Shown here piece by piece: positions 54,786-64,000 of a stretch of DNA of 64,000 nt. The notes beneath the pieces are model-generated. The model saw nothing but the letters and a program-made list of their open reading frames with translations. It was not told the DNA's origin and ran no database searches. The DNA is from Pseudomonas sp. MM211. GTDB taxonomy: Bacteria > Pseudomonadota > Gammaproteobacteria > Pseudomonadales > Pseudomonadaceae. Numbering within the stretch: the first letter of the stretch is position 1; each line of letters starts with the position of its first letter. The stretch is taken from the NCBI RefSeq assembly GCF_020386635.1, contig NZ_CP081942.1, positions 1,860,001 to 1,924,000 of the forward strand, written 5' to 3'. The position numbers were made by a program, and so were the translations under genes.

Positions 54786-54890
54786 GGTTTCTGCGGGGCA
54801 GGTCGATACCGGTTGGCATCGGTGCCTTGCCAGGGGGAAGCGGGCGGCGCGAGAATGCAGACACTTCTCTGCGGTAATTAAGGATCTCCG

Positions 54891-57362
54891 ATGCCCGATC
54901 CCGTTGCAGCCGGCCTGCGCCTGGCGCCCGATGCACTCACTCGTCCCTTCTCGCCTCAGCAGTTCGCCTTCACCACCACCGATGATCTGGAACCTTTCCG
55001 TGGCGTGCTTGGCCAGGAACGTGCCGTCCAGGCGCTGCAGTTCGGCGTGGCCATGCCGCGCCCCGGTTATAACGTATTCGTCATGGGCGAGCCGGGCACC
55101 GGCCGGTTCTCCTTCGTCAAACGCTACCTGCGGGCCGAGGGCAAGCGCCTGGAGACCCCGCCGGATCGCGTCTACGTCAATCACTTCGATGAACCCCGCG
55201 AGCCCCGTGCCGTGGAACTGGCTGCCGGTACCGCCGGGGAGTTCATCGCTGATATCAACGTGCTGATCGACAACCTGTTGGCGACCTTTCCCGCAGTGTT
55301 CGAGCACCCATCGTTTCAGCAGAAAAAGAGCGCCATCGACCGCGCGTTCAACAAGCGCTACGACCAGGCACTGGATGTGATCGAGCGGCTGTCTCTGGAG
55401 CGCGGCATCGCCCTGTACCGTGACAGCACCAACATCGCCTTCACGCCAATGCTCGAAGGCAAGTCCGTTGACGAGACCGAGTTCGCCCAGTTGCCGGAAG
55501 CGGATCGAGAGCGTTTCCACGCCGATATCTCCATGCTGGAGGAGCGCCTCAACGAGGAGCTGGCCAGCCTGCCGCAATGGAAGCGCGAGTCGAGCAACCA
55601 ATTGCGTCAGCTCAACGAGGACACCATCACCGTCGCCTTGCAGCCGCTGCTGGCGCCGCTCTCGCAGAAATACGCCGAGAACGCGGGCGTCTGTGCATAC
55701 CTGCAAGCGATGCAGGTGGACTTGCTGAAAAGTGTCGTCGACCTGCTTATCGAAGTGGAAAAGGCCGACGCGCAGACCCGCAAGATGCTCGAGGAGCTGT
55801 ATGCGCCGAGCCTGATCGTCGGTCACCACGCTAACGGCGGTGCGCCGGTGGTGTTCGAACCCCACCCGACCTACGACAACCTGTTCGGCCGTATCGAGTA
55901 CAACACCGATCAGGGGGCGCTCTACACCAGCTATCGCCAACTGCGCCCGGGCGCGTTACACCGTGCCAACGGCGGCTTCCTGATTCTCGAAGCGGAGAAG
56001 TTCCTCAGCGAGCCATTCGTCTGGGAAGCCCTGAAGCGCGCCCTGCAGTCACGCAAGCTGAAGATGGAGTCGCCGCTGGCCGATCTGGGCCGTATCGCCA
56101 CGGTCACCCTCAATCCGGAAACCATCCCGCTGCAGCTCAAGGTGGTGATCATAGGTTCGCGTCAGCTCTATTACGCGCTGCAGGACGCCGATCCGGACTT
56201 CCAGGAGATGTTCCGGGTGCTGGTCGATTTCGACGAGGACATACCCCTGGCGGACGATAGCCTGGAGCAGTTCGCCCAGTTGATGAAAACCCGCACCAAC
56301 GAAGAAGGCATGGCGCCGTTGAGCGCCGCGGCTGTGGCTCGCCTGGCGACCTACAGCGCACGCCTGGCAGAGCATCAGGGTCGGCTGTCGGCGCGCATCG
56401 GTGATCTGTTCCAACTGGTCAGCGAGGCGGACTTCATCCGCAACCTGGCCGGTGAAACCGTCACCGACGCCGACCATATCGAGCGTGCGCTCAAGGCCAA
56501 GGCCACGCGCACCGGGCGGGTCTCCGCGCGGATCATCGACGACATGCTGGCCGGTATCATCCTCATTGACACCGCCGGTGCGGCCATCGGCAAATGCAAC
56601 GGCCTGACCGTGCTTGAGGTTGGTGACTCGGCGTTCGGCGTGCCTGCGCGGATTTCCGCGACCGTCTATCCGGGCGGTTCAGGCATCGTCGACATTGAGC
56701 GTGAGGTCAACCTCGGTCAGCCGATCCACTCCAAGGGGGTGATGATTCTCACCGGCTTCCTCGGCAGCCGTTACGCCCAGGAATTCCCGCTGGAGATCTC
56801 CGCGAGCATCGCGCTGGAGCAGTCCTACGGCTATGTGGACGGTGACAGCGCCTCGCTCGGCGAGGTCTGTACGCTGATCTCGGCCTTGTCGCGCACGCCG
56901 CTCAAGCAGTGCTTCGCGATTACCGGTTCGATCAACCAGTTCGGTGAAGTGCAGGCCGTCGGCGGGGTCAACGAGAAGATCGAAGGCTTCTTCCGTCTCT
57001 GCGAGGCCCGTGGGCTGACCGGCGAGCAGGGGGCGATCATCCCGCACTCGAACGTCTCCACCCTGATGCTCGACGAGCGTGTGTTGCAGGCCGTGCGCGC
57101 CGGGCAATTCCATGTCTATTCCGTGCGCCATGTCGACGAGGCCCTGAGCCTGCTGGTCGGCGAAGATGCGGGTACGCCGGACGACAAGGGCGTGTTCCCA
57201 AAAGGCAGCGTCAATGCCCGAGTGGTCGAGCGTCTGCGCGAGATCGCTGAGATCGGCATGGGTGAGGAAGACAAGCCTGAGCAGGCCAAGGAAGCGCTGA
57301 CCGCTGCGCTACCAGAGAAGACGCCGAAGAAGCCGCGGGAGAAAAAGCCGTCGCTCGAGTGA
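54891..57362 (+). CDS. Lon-like ATP-dependent protease with degenerate Walker A
   Basis: An 823-aa protein of the Lon-like AAA protease family. An N-terminal region has FRGVLGQERAVQALQFGVAM and a Walker A-like GEPGTGRFSF at about 66-75, where arginine replaces the usual lysine. The usual Walker B aspartate pattern appears as FLILEAEKFL. The C-terminal proteolytic domain has the catalytic serine in YGYVDGDSASLGEVC (about residue 656) and the lysine in VGGVNEKIEGFF. The lysine-rich tail has PEKTPKKPREKKP. Similar to proteins near 800 aa known in Pseudomonas (AsrA type). Which ATPase activity remains is unknown. Confidence 0.87.
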   Translation: MPDPVAAGLRLAPDALTRPFSPQQFAFTTTDDLEPFRGVLGQERAVQALQFGVAMPRPGYNVFVMGEPGTGRFSFVKRYLRAEGKRLETPPDRVYVNHFDEPREPRAVELAAGTAGEFIADINVLIDNLLATFPAVFEHPSFQQKKSAIDRAFNKRYDQALDVIERLSLERGIALYRDSTNIAFTPMLEGKSVDETEFAQLPEADRERFHADISMLEERLNEELASLPQWKRESSNQLRQLNEDTITVALQPLLAPLSQKYAENAGVCAYLQAMQVDLLKSVVDLLIEVEKADAQTRKMLEELYAPSLIVGHHANGGAPVVFEPHPTYDNLFGRIEYNTDQGALYTSYRQLRPGALHRANGGFLILEAEKFLSEPFVWEALKRALQSRKLKMESPLADLGRIATVTLNPETIPLQLKVVIIGSRQLYYALQDADPDFQEMFRVLVDFDEDIPLADDSLEQFAQLMKTRTNEEGMAPLSAAAVARLATYSARLAEHQGRLSARIGDLFQLVSEADFIRNLAGETVTDADHIERALKAKATRTGRVSARIIDDMLAGIILIDTAGAAIGKCNGLTVLEVGDSAFGVPARISATVYPGGSGIVDIEREVNLGQPIHSKGVMILTGFLGSRYAQEFPLEISASIALEQSYGYVDGDSASLGEVCTLISALSRTPLKQCFAITGSINQFGEVQAVGGVNEKIEGFFRLCEARGLTGEQGAIIPHSNVSTLMLDERVLQAVRAGQFHVYSVRHVDEALSLLVGEDAGTPDDKGVFPKGSVNARVVERLREIAEIGMGEEDKPEQAKEALTAALPEKTPKKPREKKPSLE

Positions 57363-57457
57363 GTCGGGCGCGGGCGAGTTGATCAATTCATGAACGCCTC
57401 GCCCGCGGCTACTCAGTCTGCTGGATGGCCGCGCTTGCTCACCTGTCATGCACAGAG

Positions 57458-57466
57458 TTATCCACA
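57458..57466 (+). other. DnaA-box consensus (TTATCCACA)
   Basis: A perfect 9-mer match, 88 bases upstream of the small gene at 57546. A second perfect copy lies at 57954-57962, after that gene. A single 9-mer is expected by chance about every 130 kb per strand, so two in 500 bases is mildly unusual but not strong. Confidence 0.4.
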
Positions 57467-57545
57467 GGTTCTGTGAATAAACCTGCCTTTGCCGAACAGG
57501 GTTACGGGTGTAGGCTGCAAGTCTGTTCCCGCGAGGATTGCCGCC

Positions 57546-57887
57546 ATGTCGCGTAGCCTCTGCCTGACCCGTGAATACCTGGGCGTGACCACCCGCATCG
57601 AGTGTTCGGTGCTACCGCTGGCAGGTGAGCGCGGGCTGTGGACACTGATCTGTATCGCCGGCATGTCCGCTAGACAACCCTCCGCTGTCAAGGCCCAAGG
57701 CCCATTCCACGGGCCTTTGGTGGTCGAAGAGCTGCTCGACGAGATTGCCGAAAGCCTGGCCGTTCAAGGTTATGCTGCCTGCAGTGAGCCGCCCATCTGG
57801 CGCCTGCATGCCCAAGCGGAGCTGCGCCGACTCAATGGCGACAGCGGGCACTCGGGCGATGTGCACCTGTCCTGGCCCGATAGCTGA
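57546..57887 (+). CDS. Hypothetical protein
   Basis: A 113-aa soluble protein I do not recognise. It starts MSRSLCLTREYLGVTTRIEC and has a mixed pattern with VVEELLDEIAESLAVQGYAA as a likely amphipathic helix and WRLHAQAELRRLNGD near the end. It reads like a small conserved Pseudomonas protein; codon use fits the neighbours. ATG 57546 is preceded by weak GAGGATTGCC. The frame opens at 57489. It lies alone between the Lon-like gene and the UPF0114 gene. Confidence 0.65.
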   Translation: MSRSLCLTREYLGVTTRIECSVLPLAGERGLWTLICIAGMSARQPSAVKAQGPFHGPLVVEELLDEIAESLAVQGYAACSEPPIWRLHAQAELRRLNGDSGHSGDVHLSWPDS

Positions 57888-58080
57888 TCGCAAGTCGTAT
57901 CAGGCGCCTTTTTGGGGCGCCGAACCTTCTACTGCGGCGTTGCGTCGCAGTTTTTATCCACAATCTGCATGACAGCCGCGATTTGCGTTATATGGGCGTC
58001 TTTGCGGCTGCCGGTGGTGGCTTGCCTGCGCTCCAGCGCTGGGTATACTCGCGCGCTGTTTCAATCATCTGTGAGAGTCC

Positions 58081-58572
58081 ATGGAACGCTTTATCGAAAA
58101 CGCGATGTACGCATCGCGCTGGCTGCTGGCCCCCATCTATTTCGGCCTGTCGCTCGGCCTGCTGGCACTGGCACTGAAGTTCTTCCAGGAAATTTTCCAC
58201 ATCCTGCCCAACATCTTCGCCATGGCTGAAGCGGAGTTGATTCTGGTGCTACTGTCGCTTGTCGACATGGCCCTGGTCGGTGGTCTGCTGGTGATGGTAA
58301 TGATGTCCGGCTACGAGAACTTCGTTTCGCAACTGGACATCGACGAAGGTAAGGAAAAGCTCAGCTGGCTCGGCAAGATGGATTCCAGCTCGCTGAAAAT
58401 GAAGGTGGCGGCCTCCATCGTGGCGATCTCCTCGATTCACCTGCTGCGGGTGTTCATGGATGCGCGTAACCATGATCCCGATCACCTCATGTGGTATGTG
58501 ATCATCCACATGACCTTCGTCGTTTCGGCCTTCGCCATGGGCTACCTGGACAAACTGACCAAGCACGACTGA
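58081..58572 (+). CDS. UPF0114 (YqhA-like) membrane protein
   Basis: A 163-aa inner-membrane protein of the UPF0114/TIGR00645 family with four spans. Recognisable segments are [40 protein letters not shown] and [20 protein letters not shown]. It starts [14 protein letters not shown], normal for the family. Function unknown. A hairpin terminator follows about 20 bases downstream. Confidence 0.92.
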   Translation: MERFIENAMYASRWLLAPIYFGLSLGLLALALKFFQEIFHILPNIFAMAEAELILVLLSLVDMALVGGLLVMVMMSGYENFVSQLDIDEGKEKLSWLGKMDSSSLKMKVAASIVAISSIHLLRVFMDARNHDPDHLMWYVIIHMTFVVSAFAMGYLDKLTKHD

Positions 58573-58589
58573 TCGTCGACCTGGTCAAG

Positions 58590-58625
58590 GACGCCCGACT
58601 TTCCACTGGAAAGCCGGGCGTTTTG
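58590..58625 (+). terminator. Rho-independent terminator after the UPF0114 gene
   Basis: The stem CGCCCGACTTTCCA / TGGAAAGCCGGGCG (one mismatch) closes at about 58592-58621 and is followed by TTTTGTT, a good intrinsic terminator. Confidence 0.85.
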
Positions 58626-58679
58626 TTATCTGCGGGGCTGCGAACGTATAGTGGGCGCTCCCGCTATCGAGGACATGCC

Positions 58680-58985
58680 ATGACTCTGCCCGAATTGCTG
58701 CGCGCGGCTCGCGATGGTGCGGTAAGCGAGCTCGAACTGATCTCCCTGGAAGGCGGCATCTACCTGCTGCAGATCATTGGCAGCCAGCAGCGCGGCCATC
58801 TCGTCGATGACGCCGGACGCAATCTGCACCTGCGCTCGGTGGAGCACGCCAGGGATCTGCTGCAGGAGCTACCGGAAGTACCGTTATTCCTGGTGCATGC
58901 ATCGGCCTACGACGAGATGTGCGGCCTGCCCGGCGGCACCCGCGACGCGCTGCGCGTGCCGGTGAGCCTGCGCAGCCGCTGGTAA
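58680..58985 (+). CDS. DUF6482-like small protein
   Basis: A 101-aa protein: MTLPELLRAARDGAVSELEL, then ISLEGGIYLLQ and NLHLRSVEHARDLLQELPEV, ending HASAYDEMCGLPGG. The LISLEGGIYLL and LRSVEHARDLL blocks match a family of about 100-residue Pseudomonas proteins that I recall as DUF6482; the name is from memory. It lies just ahead of fklB on the same strand. Function unknown. Confidence 0.7.
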   Translation: MTLPELLRAARDGAVSELELISLEGGIYLLQIIGSQQRGHLVDDAGRNLHLRSVEHARDLLQELPEVPLFLVHASAYDEMCGLPGGTRDALRVPVSLRSRW

Positions 58986-59032
58986 GGCGTGCTAGGCTAG
59001 CCGGCCTTTTTTCCAGCTTGCGGAGCGGCGAT

Positions 59033-59650
59033 ATGTCCGAACTCAATCTTTCTACTGACGAAGCACGCGTCAGCTACGGCATTGGCCGTCAACTCGGTGG
59101 CCAGCTGCGTGACAACCCGCCGCCGGGCGTCAGCCTTGACGCCGTATTGGCTGGTCTGTCCGATGCGTTCGCCGGTCAGGAAAGCCGTGTCAGCGAAGCC
59201 GATCTGTCGGCCAGCTTCAAGGTGATCCGCGATGTCATGCAGGCTGAAGCCAAGGCCAAGGCCGACGCGGCTGCCGGTGAAGGCCTGGCCTTCTTGGCCG
59301 AGAACGCCAAGCGCCAAGGCATTACCGTGCTGGAGTCCGGCCTGCAGTACGAAGTACTGACCGCAGGCGAGGGCGCCAAGCCATCGCGCGACGACAGCGT
59401 GCGCACTCATTACCATGGCACCCTGATCGACGGCAGCGTATTCGACAGCTCCTACGAGCGCGGCCAGCCGGCCGAATTCCCGGTCGGTGGCGTGATCGCT
59501 GGCTGGACCGAAGCCCTGCAACTGATGGGTACCGGCAGCAAGTGGCGCCTGTACGTGCCGAGCGAACTGGCCTACGGCGCCCAAGGCGTTGGCAGCATCC
59601 CACCGCACAGCGTGCTGGTGTTTGATGTCGAGCTGCTCGACATTCTGTAA
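59033..59650 (+). CDS. fklB: FKBP-type peptidyl-prolyl isomerase (FklB-like)
   Basis: A 205-aa isomerase. The N-terminal dimerisation region (about 1-90) is helical (RVSYGIGRQLGGQLRDNPPP and then SFKVIRDVMQAEAKAKADAA). The FKBP domain (about 105-205) shows VRTHYHGTLIDGSVFDSSYE and AEFPVGGVIAGWTEALQLMG, then YGAQGVGSIPPHSVLVFDVELLDIL. No signal peptide is seen, so it is cytoplasmic or weakly exported. ATG 59033 follows GGAGCGG. The length matches FklB. Confidence 0.93.
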   Translation: MSELNLSTDEARVSYGIGRQLGGQLRDNPPPGVSLDAVLAGLSDAFAGQESRVSEADLSASFKVIRDVMQAEAKAKADAAAGEGLAFLAENAKRQGITVLESGLQYEVLTAGEGAKPSRDDSVRTHYHGTLIDGSVFDSSYERGQPAEFPVGGVIAGWTEALQLMGTGSKWRLYVPSELAYGAQGVGSIPPHSVLVFDVELLDIL

Positions 59651-59764
59651 TCGTTGCATGGGTCGGATCGGGCGCTTGATCCGTCCTTTCCGCCCACCAT
59701 CGCGATTGCACAAGGTGGGCGGTGAAACGTCCACCTTAAGCTTTGAGGCGACTATCGCCACCTG

Positions 59765-59992
59765 TCACGGGCGCAAGGCTCGGGCATAGCAGTACAGGAA
59801 CAGGCTACGCACCAGTTCCTTGAGCACCAGCGGCTCGCTGGAATTCAGCTCATGCAGATCCAGATCACCCTGTTTACGCAGCTCATCCAACGCTTCTTCT
59901 TCGAGAACGGCGCAAACTTCGCCTGTTTCCCGGTGCAGGATGCGCAGATAGGGATGAGGGCGATCCAGCCAGGCATCTATCAAGTAAGTCAT
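59765..59992 (-). CDS. Small conserved protein with upstream Fur-like box
   Basis: A 75-aa protein starting MTYLIDAWLDRPHPYLRILH (an ATG nine bases upstream gives MMS before it). It has a hydrophobic start and ends EPLVLKELVRSLFLYCYARA. The family is not characterised; it resembles a small P. aeruginosa protein encoded beside ispB that I recall as strongly induced by iron limitation (PA4570). A Fur-like palindrome lies 33 bases upstream. It converges with fklB. Function unknown. Confidence 0.8.
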   Translation of the reverse strand: MTYLIDAWLDRPHPYLRILHRETGEVCAVLEEEALDELRKQGDLDLHELNSSEPLVLKELVRSLFLYCYARALRP

Positions 59993-60024
59993 GCTCATCA
60001 TCTCCCTGAGTCAGTGGTAGATAT

Positions 60025-60037
60025 GAGAATAATTCTT
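60025..60037 (-). promoter_or_regulatory. Fur-like operator before the small conserved gene
   Basis: GAGAAT-A-ATTCTT, a 6-1-6 inverted repeat with one mismatch, flanked by ATAT and ATTAC. It lies about 33 bases upstream of the ATG at 59992, in the position of a -35/-10 region. It matches the GATAAT-N-ATTATC Fur pattern at most positions. Confidence 0.6.
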
Positions 60038-60144
60038 ATTACGTTAATAGCAAGCTTTAATCGTGGCCTTTCGTCGATCCGGCTTTCAGTAGGGATTTTC
60101 TGTCGCTGGTGATGGGGCGACCGAGCGATCCAAAGCGAGAGTCA

Positions 60145-60172
60145 CAAAAAAGCCCGTCACATGGACGGGCTT
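60145..60172 (-). terminator. Rho-independent terminator after ispB
   Basis: AAGCCCGTC at 60150-60158 pairs with GACGGGCTT at 60164-60172; on the minus strand the stem is followed by TTTTTT (from the A-run at 60145-60150). It lies 21 bases after the ispB stop. Confidence 0.9.
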
Positions 60173-60192
60173 CGGTACGCTGTTCGCGGTGC

Positions 60193-61161
60193 TTAGTGGG
60201 TGCGAGCTACGGCGAAGTGGCTGAGTTCTACCAGCGCGTCGCGATACGGGCTCGGTGGTAGCACTTCCAGGCAGGCGATGGCGCGTTCGGCGTACTCGCG
60301 GGCCAGGTTGGCGGTGTAATCAAGGGCACCAGCGGCTTCCACGGCATTGCGGATGCTTTCCAGATCTTCCAGGCCGCCTTTCTGAATCGCCTTGCGCACC
60401 AGTGCTGCCTGTTCCGGCTTGCCTTCGCGCATGGTGTAGATCAGCGGCAGAGTGGGCTTGCCTTCGGCCAGGTCGTCACCGACGTTCTTGCCCAGGGTGG
60501 CCGCATCGCCCTTGTAGTCGAGCAGGTCGTCGACCAGTTGGAAGGCGACGCCGAGGTGATCGCCGAATGTGCGCAGTGCTTCGTTCTGCTCCGGCGTGGC
60601 TTCAGCCAGCGCGGCGGCGCTCTGGGTCGAGGCCTCGAACAGCATGGCGGTCTTGCCGCGGATGACTTCCATGTAGGTTTCTTCGGTAGTGCTGGCGTCG
60701 CGGATTTTGGTCAGCTGCAGCACTTCGCCTTCGGCGATCACCCGGGTGGCCTTGGCAAGGATCTTCATCACCGGCATCGAGCCGAGCTCGACCATCATTT
60801 CGAACGAGCGCGAATAGAGGAAGTCGCCGACCAGCACGCTTGGCGCGTTGCCCCATTGTGCGTTGGCAGTGCTGCGGCCACGGCGCATGTCGGACATGTC
60901 GACCACATCGTCGTGCAGCAAGGTGGCGGTGTGCAGGAACTCGATGGTGGCAGCGAGCAGGCGCAGCCGGTCATCGCTCATGCCCAGGGCTTTGCCACTG
61001 AGCAGCACGAGCAGCGGACGCAGGCGTTTGCCACCGGCGGAAATGATGTAGTCGCCGATCTTCTCGACCAGCGGGACGCGGGAAACCAGCTGTTGACGGA
61101 TAATGCCGTCCACGGCGGTAAAGTCATCCGCTACCACACTGTAAAAAGCCTGGGGTTGCAT
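60193..61161 (-). CDS. ispB: Octaprenyl-diphosphate synthase
   Basis: A 322-aa long-chain trans-prenyltransferase that makes the ubiquinone side chain. The first aspartate-rich motif is LLHDDVVDMSDMRRG, the second DDLLDYKGDA. It begins MQPQAFYSVVADDFTAVDGI. The upstream GTG at 61170 with a nearby AAGGAG is an alternative start; ATG 61161 gives the family-like start. It is divergent from rplU-rpmA, the conserved order ispB-rplU-rpmA-obg. Confidence 0.95.
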   Translation of the reverse strand: MQPQAFYSVVADDFTAVDGIIRQQLVSRVPLVEKIGDYIISAGGKRLRPLLVLLSGKALGMSDDRLRLLAATIEFLHTATLLHDDVVDMSDMRRGRSTANAQWGNAPSVLVGDFLYSRSFEMMVELGSMPVMKILAKATRVIAEGEVLQLTKIRDASTTEETYMEVIRGKTAMLFEASTQSAAALAEATPEQNEALRTFGDHLGVAFQLVDDLLDYKGDAATLGKNVGDDLAEGKPTLPLIYTMREGKPEQAALVRKAIQKGGLEDLESIRNAVEAAGALDYTANLAREYAERAIACLEVLPPSPYRDALVELSHFAVARTH

Positions 61162-61308
61162 CAGCGACACGTGCTCCTTCTAGGTTGCGCGGCATGTTAG
61201 GTGCTGTTGAGGTTTCAGCGCAAGCCGAAGGGCTACTGGGGCGCTCTGATAAAGGCAGCAGACCCTATGTGCCAGGGTAGGGGCTGTCAAGGCGAGCGCT
61301 TATGGCGC

Positions 61309-61337
61309 TTGCGCAGCTCTGGGGGCTTGCGTACAAT
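61309..61337 (+). promoter_or_regulatory. Candidate sigma70 promoter for rplU-rpmA
   Basis: TTGCGC at 61309-61314 and TACAAT at 61332-61337 with a 17-base spacer, about 140 bases before rplU. The -10 differs from consensus by one base. A leader of about 130 bases would remain, with no recognisable known riboswitch. Confidence 0.55.
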
Positions 61338-61474
61338 CGCGCACCCTGAACTTCCCCCTGGGTATTTCCCTGCCTTACGCAATTGCAAGGGTGTCCTTCC
61401 GGCCCCAAGCAGCCATGCCAGCCGACACTTATTCCTATAAAGCGCTGGGTGAGCAGGATTAACGGAGATTTACC

Positions 61475-61786
61475 ATGTACGCAGTAATTGTTACTGGTGG
61501 CAAGCAATACAAAGTCACCGAAGGCGAATACCTCAAGGTCGAGAAACTGGAAATCGCCACTGGCGAAGCAGTGACTTTCGACCGCGTGTTGCTGATCGGC
61601 AACGGTGATGACGTGACCATCGGCGCACCAGTCGTTGACGGCGCCAAGGTTGTAGCTGAAGTCGTTTCGCAAGGTCGCCACGATAAAGTTACCATCATCA
61701 AGTTCCGTCGTCGTAAGCACCACATGAAGCGTCAGGGCCACCGTCAGTGGTTCACTGAGATCAAAATCACCGGTATTCAGGCCTGA
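61475..61786 (+). CDS. rplU: 50S ribosomal protein L21
   Basis: A 103-aa ribosomal protein that binds 23S rRNA. It begins [20 protein letters not shown] and ends with [20 protein letters not shown], the basic rRNA-binding tail, and ITGIQA. ATG 61475 follows ACGGAGA. The rpmA gene follows 38 bases downstream in the conserved operon. Confidence 0.98.
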   Translation: MYAVIVTGGKQYKVTEGEYLKVEKLEIATGEAVTFDRVLLIGNGDDVTIGAPVVDGAKVVAEVVSQGRHDKVTIIKFRRRKHHMKRQGHRQWFTEIKITGIQA

Positions 61787-61824
61787 TACGTCTCGTCTGA
61801 GCCCTTTATAGGAGTATTGAACTC

Positions 61825-62082
61825 ATGGCACACAAAAAAGCTGGCGGTAGTACCCGCAACGGTCGCGACTCAGAAGCCAAACGCCTTGGCGTGAAGATGT
61901 ATGGCGGCCAGAAAATCATTCCTGGCAACATCATCGTGCGTCAGCGCGGCACCCAATTCCACGCTGGTTACGGCGTTGGCATGGGTAAAGATCACACCCT
62001 CTTCGCGAAAATCGAAGGCGTGATCAAGTTTGAAGTAAAAGGCGCGTTCAACCGCCGTTACGTGAGCGTCGTCGCAGCTTAA
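61825..62082 (+). CDS. rpmA: 50S ribosomal protein L27
   Basis: An 85-aa ribosomal protein located at the peptidyl transferase centre. It begins [20 protein letters not shown] with the normal gammaproteobacterial N-terminus, continues [20 protein letters not shown] and ends [13 protein letters not shown] 61825 follows AGGAG with spacing of about ten. A strong terminator follows it. Confidence 0.98.
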   Translation: MAHKKAGGSTRNGRDSEAKRLGVKMYGGQKIIPGNIIVRQRGTQFHAGYGVGMGKDHTLFAKIEGVIKFEVKGAFNRRYVSVVAA

Positions 62083-62096
62083 TCGCGACGTTGCTG

Positions 62097-62128
62097 GAAA
62101 AGCCCCGTCCTGCGACGGGGCTTTTTTG
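62097..62128 (+). terminator. Rho-independent terminator after rpmA
   Basis: AAAAGCCCCGTC and GACGGGGCTTTTTT surround a CTGC loop. A strong stem with a T-run, 15 bases after the rpmA stop. obg therefore needs its own promoter or read-through. Confidence 0.92.
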
Positions 62129-62293
62129 TTTCTGTATCCTATGGCGTGGCTTGGCTCTGCTTTCCGATCTGGAAAAAGGCTGTAAGGCACGTATTGCGTG
62201 GGTTCTTGCCAAACTGTCCTGGGTTAACGCGGGCGGTTTCAGGGCAATTTTGCAAGCACCCGGTGTTTCTTGTTTCAGTGACCCGCGTTTTAA

Positions 62294-63532
<1,239 letters not shown>

Positions 63533-63543
63533 TTGGACGACAG

Positions 63544-63567
63544 ACGCCGCTTTTTAGCGGCGTTTTT
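63544..63567 (+). terminator. Rho-independent terminator after obg
   Basis: ACGCCGC at 63544-63550 and GCGGCGT at 63557-63563 around TTTTTA, followed by TTTTGTAA. It lies about 12 bases after the obg stop, before proB. Confidence 0.9.
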
Positions 63568-63632
63568 GTAAGTTCGGCTGTTGCCGTCGGTGATGGCTTG
63601 CGAAAGTACGTGTCTGGCTAAGGTTGGAAAAC

Positions 63633-64000
63633 ATGCGTGACAAGGTAAGTGGTGCGCAGCGCTGGGTGGTGAAGATTGGCAGTGCCTTGCTGACGGCCGA
63701 CGGCAAAGGCTTGGATCGCGGCGCCATGGCGGTGTGGGTCGAGCAGATGGTGGCGTTGCGTGCTCAGGGCGTCGAGCTGGTGTTGGTATCCTCCGGCGCG
63801 GTGGCGGCGGGTATGAGCCGTCTCGGCTGGACTGCGCGACCGAGTGCCATCCACGAGTTACAGGCGGCTGCAGCCATCGGCCAGATGGGCCTGGTGCAGG
63901 CTTGGGAGTCGAGTTTCGGTGAGCATGGCCGGCGCACGGCGCAGATCCTGCTGACCCATGACGACCTGTCCGATCGCAAGCGCTACCTCAATGCACGCAG
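63633..64000 (+). CDS. proB: Glutamate 5-kinase (partial, window end)
   Basis: The first 122 codons of the proline-pathway kinase that phosphorylates glutamate; the rest lies past the window edge. It begins [20 protein letters not shown] and has the family's [17 protein letters not shown] (nucleotide-binding loop) and [26 protein letters not shown] at the edge is the glutamate-site loop. ATG 63633 follows AAGGTTGGAAA. The obg-proB order is normal for Pseudomonas. Confidence 0.95.
   Translation, partial: MRDKVSGAQRWVVKIGSALLTADGKGLDRGAMAVWVEQMVALRAQGVELVLVSSGAVAAGMSRLGWTARPSAIHELQAAAAIGQMGLVQAWESSFGEHGRRTAQILLTHDDLSDRKRYLNAR

Overview
The window is a gene-dense, GC-rich stretch of a gammaproteobacterial chromosome, almost certainly a Pseudomonas. 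Several blocks keep gene orders I know from P. aeruginosa: nrdR-ribD-ribE-ribBA-ribH-nusB-thiL-pgpA; nhaP next to an osmoprotectant ABC operon; kauB; dadR-dadA-ridA-dadX-pauR-cycB; xpt and rep; a chemoreceptor next to speC; and fklB-ispB-rplU-rpmA-obg-proB. In P. aeruginosa these blocks are not all adjacent, which suggests another species of the genus (comparison from memory, not from a search). I see no rRNA, tRNA, CRISPR array, prophage or intact insertion sequence.

Layout. 1-6770: the riboflavin, nusB, thiL and pgpA cluster. An FMN riboswitch sits inside it, ahead of a second, type II lumazine synthase. 6784-8169: two exported proteins, a solute-binding protein and a retropepsin-like protease. 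8215-13237: an NhaP-type antiporter and a four-gene OpuC-type osmoprotectant transporter. 13319-13715: a decayed sensor gene. 13766-17425: a large glycine-rich autotransporter with 68-residue tandem repeats. 17586-24711: an iron-type uptake island with a Fur-like box, two-component system, TonB receptor and FecBCD-type transporter. 24687-40637: mainly amine, polyamine and D-alanine metabolism (kauB, a PuuB-like oxidase, MocR and DUF1127 genes, dadR/dadA/ridA/dadX, pauR), with a phospholipase D-like lipoprotein, cytochrome c5 and a CoA-transferase-family enzyme. 40621-50888: xpt, two LysR regulators, two efflux-type transporters (one frameshifted), rep helicase and a GGDEF-EAL protein. 51073-57362: a chemoreceptor with a FliA promoter, a SpeC-type decarboxylase and a Lon-like protease. 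57546-64000: small conserved proteins, fklB, an iron-box microprotein gene, ispB, rplU-rpmA, obg and the start of proB.

How it works together. The rib cluster makes FMN and FAD, and FMN probably shuts off translation of ribH2 through a hairpin that hides its ribosome binding site. Flavin enzymes are prominent in the catabolic region (DadA and the PuuB-like oxidase). The iron island reads as Fur control over a two-component system that in turn controls its receptor. Polyamines link speC (synthesis) with kauB, the PuuB-like oxidase and pauR (breakdown and its control). TGAAC-containing inverted repeats occur upstream of pauR, kauB and speC. The clearest oddities are the riboswitch and duplicate lumazine synthase, the degenerate second domain of RibBA, the eroded sensor gene, the repeat-built autotransporter, and a one-base frameshift in the MATE transporter gene.
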